NCBI RefSeq assembly: GCF_001507545.1
Contig: NZ_LQBP01000002.1
Location: 1-64,000 of the forward strand
Reading direction: 5' to 3'
Source: Ruegeria profundi
Lineage (GTDB): Bacteria > Pseudomonadota > Alphaproteobacteria > Rhodobacterales > Rhodobacteraceae
Length of the DNA: 64,000 nucleotides
Of the stretch, positions 62,704-64,000 are shown piece after piece. Position numbers and translations under genes: made by a program. How positions within the stretch are numbered: the stretch's first letter is position 1; each line of letters opens with the position of its first letter. The notes beneath the pieces are model-generated. The model saw nothing but the letters and a program-made list of their open reading frames with translations, did no database searches and was not told where the DNA came from.

Positions 62704-63086
62704 AGCCGGCCCACCACCTGCTCGATACTTGTTTTTAAAGACGATACAGTAAAAGGTTTCTTAACGAGGTTGTTCATTCCCAATCGGCGTCCTGCATCCA
62801 GAATTTCTTGCGTCGGCTTGCCTGTAATAAGTATAAAGCCAATTCTTTGTGTGACCCTTGTTGTGCGCAACGATTTCAAAAGACCAAGGCCATCCATACC
62901 CGGCATGTTGTAATCAGACAAAACCAAATGTACTGGGTTAGCAACAAGCTTCCGCAGCGCAGTTTCCCCCGAGTTTTCTACAAAATAGTTCGCAATCCCT
63001 ATTTCATCCAGCGCCTGGGTAATGACGCCACGGCTGGTCGACATGTCATCAACGACCATCACACGCAGACTCGATTTTAGGCTCAT
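62700..63086 (-). CDS. CheY-like response regulator
   Basis: A 128-residue receiver: MVVDDMSTSRG with the acidic pair, phosphoacceptor Asp in LVLSDYNMPGMDGLGLL, LITGKP (switch Thr) and K in VKKPFTV. This pattern is that of CheY-type single-domain regulators, which bind the flagellar motor or another target. The ATG at 63086 follows AAGGA at eight bases; the frame extends to 63134, overlapping cheR. It lies between cheR and the small helical protein gene. Confidence 0.88.
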   Translation of the reverse strand: MSLKSSLRVMVVDDMSTSRGVITQALDEIGIANYFVENSGETALRKLVANPVHLVLSDYNMPGMDGLGLLKSLRTTRVTQRIGFILITGKPTQEILDAGRRLGMNNLVKKPFTVSSLKTSIEQVVGRL

Positions 63087-63130
63087 TTTGATATTCCTTC
63101 TTTTTTCACTCAGACCTGTTCTCGCCCCGG

Positions 63131-63985
63131 TCATGAAATTCGTTGATACGTGGTGATGCCGGTTCCTCTGAAGCGTTGAAGCGCCGGGCCTGAAAGCCTT
63201 TCAGAGTGTCCGAGGAACAGAAATCCATCCGGTGTCAGAGCGTTAGCGAAAGCCATCCACACGTTTTGTTGCGTCTCTTTGTCGAAGTAAATGGCGACAT
63301 TTCGACAGAAAATCGCATCGAATTTGCCAGAAAACGGAAACGGCTTGATAAGGTTGAGTGTTCCGAACCGAACGAGGCTGGTCACTTCATCCGGCAGGCG
63401 CGGCGCAAGACTGCCGCCACCCGTTACAATGTTGGCGTAGATCTTGGGAATTTGGGCCAAGTCTTTCGGTCCATACTCTGCGGCAATCGCCTGACGTACA
63501 ACAACCGGGTCGATATCTGTTCCCAAAACCTTGATATCCAGCTTGTGTGCGTTTGGGCATAGAGCGTGCAGAACGATGGCAATCGAATAGGGTTCGGGTC
63601 CTGTAGAGCACCCCGCGGACCAAATTCTCACACGTTTACCGTTCTGTGCGGCATTCAAAAGTGGTGGAAGAACCTCATCCCTGAGCGTTTCGAAATGGTG
63701 CGCTTCTCTGAAAAATTGCGTGACGTTGGTTGTCAGCAAACACAGCAACTCGGTACGTTCTTCTGCCGAACCCGCGTCATCCAGAATATCAAGGTAGTCT
63801 GAAAACGACCCGATCTGCAGACTCCGGAGCCGTCTTGATAACCGCGAACGAACCAAAGGTTTCTTGTTGTCCGACAGGCTGAGCCCGAAATGCTTTTTTG
63901 CGTAGACTGCAATCTTTGCGAACTCTCGATCACCAAGCTGAACTTCCTCGGTCGCGTTCGACGCAGCTGTTGATACAGATCGCAT
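63131..63985 (-). CDS. cheR: Chemotaxis protein methyltransferase CheR
   Basis: A 284-residue CheR. The N-terminal helical domain (KKPLVRSRLSRRLRSLQIGSFSDYLDIL, then LTTNVTQFFRE) is followed by the SAM-binding domain with WSAGCSTGPEPYSIAIVL, LGTDIDPVVV, FCRNVAIYFD and FLGHSE. It methylates glutamates of chemoreceptors. The ATG at 63985, with AAGGA at nine bases, is chosen over a TTG at 63988. It is the first complete gene of a minus-strand chemotaxis operon that may begin beyond the window end. Confidence 0.93.
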   Translation of the reverse strand: MRSVSTAASNATEEVQLGDREFAKIAVYAKKHFGLSLSDNKKPLVRSRLSRRLRSLQIGSFSDYLDILDDAGSAEERTELLCLLTTNVTQFFREAHHFETLRDEVLPPLLNAAQNGKRVRIWSAGCSTGPEPYSIAIVLHALCPNAHKLDIKVLGTDIDPVVVRQAIAAEYGPKDLAQIPKIYANIVTGGGSLAPRLPDEVTSLVRFGTLNLIKPFPFSGKFDAIFCRNVAIYFDKETQQNVWMAFANALTPDGFLFLGHSERLSGPALQRFRGTGITTYQRIS

Positions 63986-64000
63986 CAAACCTCGTCCTTG

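Noticed and set aside
1..64000. CRISPR array, tRNA or rRNA genes
   Set aside because: No regularly spaced repeats of CRISPR size and no cloverleaf or rRNA signatures were recognised while reading; a tRNAscan or Infernal run was not possible.

Overview
The gene families and the replication module point to an alphaproteobacterium of the Rhodobacterales (Roseobacter group). Markers are the ectABC-ask operon with a divergent MarR regulator, a BKACE/polyamine-type operon, a DnaA-like plasmid replicase with parAB, and the general codon and GC texture. No rRNA or tRNA gene was recognised. A replicase, parAB, repeated parS-like palindromes and a tyrosine recombinase at 19.4-24.1 kb suggest that the window lies on an extrachromosomal replicon (plasmid or chromid), or on a chromosome that has absorbed one.

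Layout. 0.1-10.4 kb: a minus-strand operon with a Tat-exported polyamine-type ABC importer, class III aminotransferase, beta-keto acid cleavage enzyme, GNAT, acetylpolyamine amidohydrolase-like enzyme, FAD amine oxidase and RidA, with a divergent LysR regulator. It reads as uptake and breakdown of an N-acetylated or free amine. 10.4-12.1 kb: two XRE regulators, one translationally coupled to a divergent EctA paralogue, then a small ORF and a terminator. 12.1-18.3 kb: an omega-type aminotransferase, the ectoine operon ectA-ectB-ectC-ask, and divergent ectR. 18.3-24.1 kb: a decayed IS5-type element carrying two short palindromic insertions, a tyrosine recombinase, parB, parA, an origin with iteron-like repeats and parS-like sites, and the replicase. 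24.4-27.2 kb: acnB.

27.5-33.4 kb: a signalling block with a REC plus degenerate GGDEF protein, an Hpt protein, a CHASE-type kinase, two single-domain receivers and a second kinase. 33.6-42.7 kb: a TetR/HPP pair, a CIA30 protein, two small proteins, an OxyR-like LysR that lacks the peroxidatic cysteine, an RND pump with its adaptor and divergent TetR regulator, and a NUDIX protein.

42.9-48.1 kb: a DeoR regulator, a phosphonate-type ABC importer and an atypical HAD phosphatase. 48.2-56.7 kb: YceI, then a tightly overlapping seven-gene operon (CDP-alcohol phosphatidyltransferase, sulfatase/phosphoethanolamine-transferase-like enzyme, flippase-like membrane protein, NMT1-type ABC importer with a fused double permease, glycosyltransferase). 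This is the best candidate for an undescribed envelope-lipid or head-group system. 56.9-64 kb: DUF427, an AarF/UbiB-type kinase, a chemoreceptor with a C-terminal WxxF tether, a transposase remnant, and a minus-strand chemotaxis operon (cheR, cheY-like, small coiled-coil protein) that starts near the window edge.
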